Shown piece after piece: positions 22,281-22,808 of a DNA stretch of 22,808 bases. How positions within the stretch are numbered: position 1 is the stretch's first letter; each line of letters opens with the position of its first letter. This DNA is from Sulfurovum sp. (GTDB lineage Bacteria > Campylobacterota > Campylobacteria > Campylobacterales > Sulfurovaceae). The notes under the pieces were generated by a model. That model did not search any database. It had not been told where the DNA came from and saw only the letters and a list, made by a program, of their open reading frames with translations. The stretch lies in assembly GCA_023955225.1 (NCBI GenBank), contig JAGSGJ010000033.1:1-22808 (forward strand), read 5' to 3'. A program made the translations under genes and the position numbers.

Positions 22281-22808
22281 ATGGCAAAACATCAGTTTCA
22301 AACAGAGATCGGGCAACTATTAAAACTAATGACACATTCTCTTTATTCAAATAAAGAGATATTTATACGTGAACTCGTTTCAAACTCCAGTGATGCGTTA
22401 GATAAATTTAACTATGTATCTCTTACAGATGAAAAATTCAAGACAGATGACTGGTCTGGAAAAGTTTTCATCAAACTAGATAAAGAAGACAATTCTCTTA
22501 CCATTGGTGATAACGGTATTGGGATGAATGAAGCAGACTTGATGGACCATTTAGGGACGATTGCCAAGTCTGGTACAAAAGCTTTTATGGAAAATCTTAC
22601 AGGTGATGCGAAAAAAGATTCAAATCTTATAGGTCAGTTTGGGGTAGGGTTTTACTCAGTGTTTATGGTAGCAGATAAAGTAGATGTTATTTCAAAAAAG
22701 GCAGGTGAAGAGCAAGCCTATATGTTCAGTACGGATGGTACAGGTGAGTATGAAGTGAAGCCTGTGACGAAAGAAGAGCATGGAACAATCATCTACATCA
22801 AGCTCAAA
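22281..22808 (+). CDS. htpG: Chaperone HtpG (Hsp90), 5' part only
   Basis: The first 176 codons are present; the frame runs off the window. The GHKL ATPase domain is clear: ELVSNSSDALDK (Mg/ATP-binding helix), IGDNGIGM, GTIAKSGTKAF and the GQFGVGFYS lid/glycine loop. It is a cytoplasmic ATP-dependent chaperone. The start at 22281 follows an AGGA 10 bases upstream and gives the typical HQFQTEIGQLLKL N-terminus. Confidence 0.97.
   Translation, partial: MAKHQFQTEIGQLLKLMTHSLYSNKEIFIRELVSNSSDALDKFNYVSLTDEKFKTDDWSGKVFIKLDKEDNSLTIGDNGIGMNEADLMDHLGTIAKSGTKAFMENLTGDAKKDSNLIGQFGVGFYSVFMVADKVDVISKKAGEEQAYMFSTDGTGEYEVKPVTKEEHGTIIYIKLK

Overview
The window is AT-rich, and its gene content and order point to a Campylobacterota (Epsilonproteobacteria) chromosome, most likely a Sulfurovum/Sulfurimonas-like sulfur or nitrate chemolithotroph. 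Supporting signs are a BamD-type lipoprotein directly before lon (the order I know from Helicobacter), a NhaD antiporter, an FAD-type Aer PAS protein, and a NIT-domain hybrid kinase. The genus is inference from style and synteny; no rRNA is present.

Layout. 33-3455 (-): a very large secreted DUF11-repeat surface protein. Its leader (3474-3650) carries a c-di-GMP-I (GEMM-I) riboswitch on the minus strand. 3782-6955 (+): bamD and lon, transcribed divergently from it. 6975-7002: hairpin between convergent genes. 12338-7020 (-): a four-gene signalling operon in the order FAD-PAS protein, two-Hpt-domain protein, NIT-domain hybrid histidine kinase with three receiver-like modules, and a single-domain response regulator. 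A second GEMM-I aptamer (about 12413-12490) lies in its leader. 14858-12637 (-): a DciA/DUF721-like gene overlapping uvrC. 14829-17832 (+): a 48-residue lipoprotein, nadB and nhaD. 17947-19774 (+): guaA and a small membrane zinc-ribbon protein. 19845-21644 (+): a lipoprotein with tandem duplicated Cys-flanked modules and a membrane-anchored transglutaminase-like protein. 22139-21648 (-): sixA. 22281 to the edge (+): 5' part of htpG.

The most interesting system is the pair of paralogous c-di-GMP riboswitches. One sits before a surface/adhesin-like protein. The other sits before a complete multistep phosphorelay whose inputs look like redox/oxygen (FAD-PAS) and nitrate/nitrite (NIT). The two aptamers share a GUGA tetraloop and have a P2 helix that covaries between copies, yet they differ at a predicted ligand-contact position. 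The surface-protein leader also contains an 8-bp anti-Shine-Dalgarno pairing that could form a translational switch. If correct, cellular c-di-GMP gates both the surface protein and the sensing apparatus, linking attached lifestyle to respiratory sensing.

Two minus-strand genes (sixA and the dciA-like gene) share an identical TGN-TATAAT-N6-ATG arrangement without a Shine-Dalgarno sequence, predicting leaderless mRNAs. SixA-type proteins elsewhere dephosphorylate Hpt histidines, so its presence near this phosphorelay is worth noting, though no link is shown by the sequence. I saw no tRNA, rRNA, CRISPR array, IS element or prophage.
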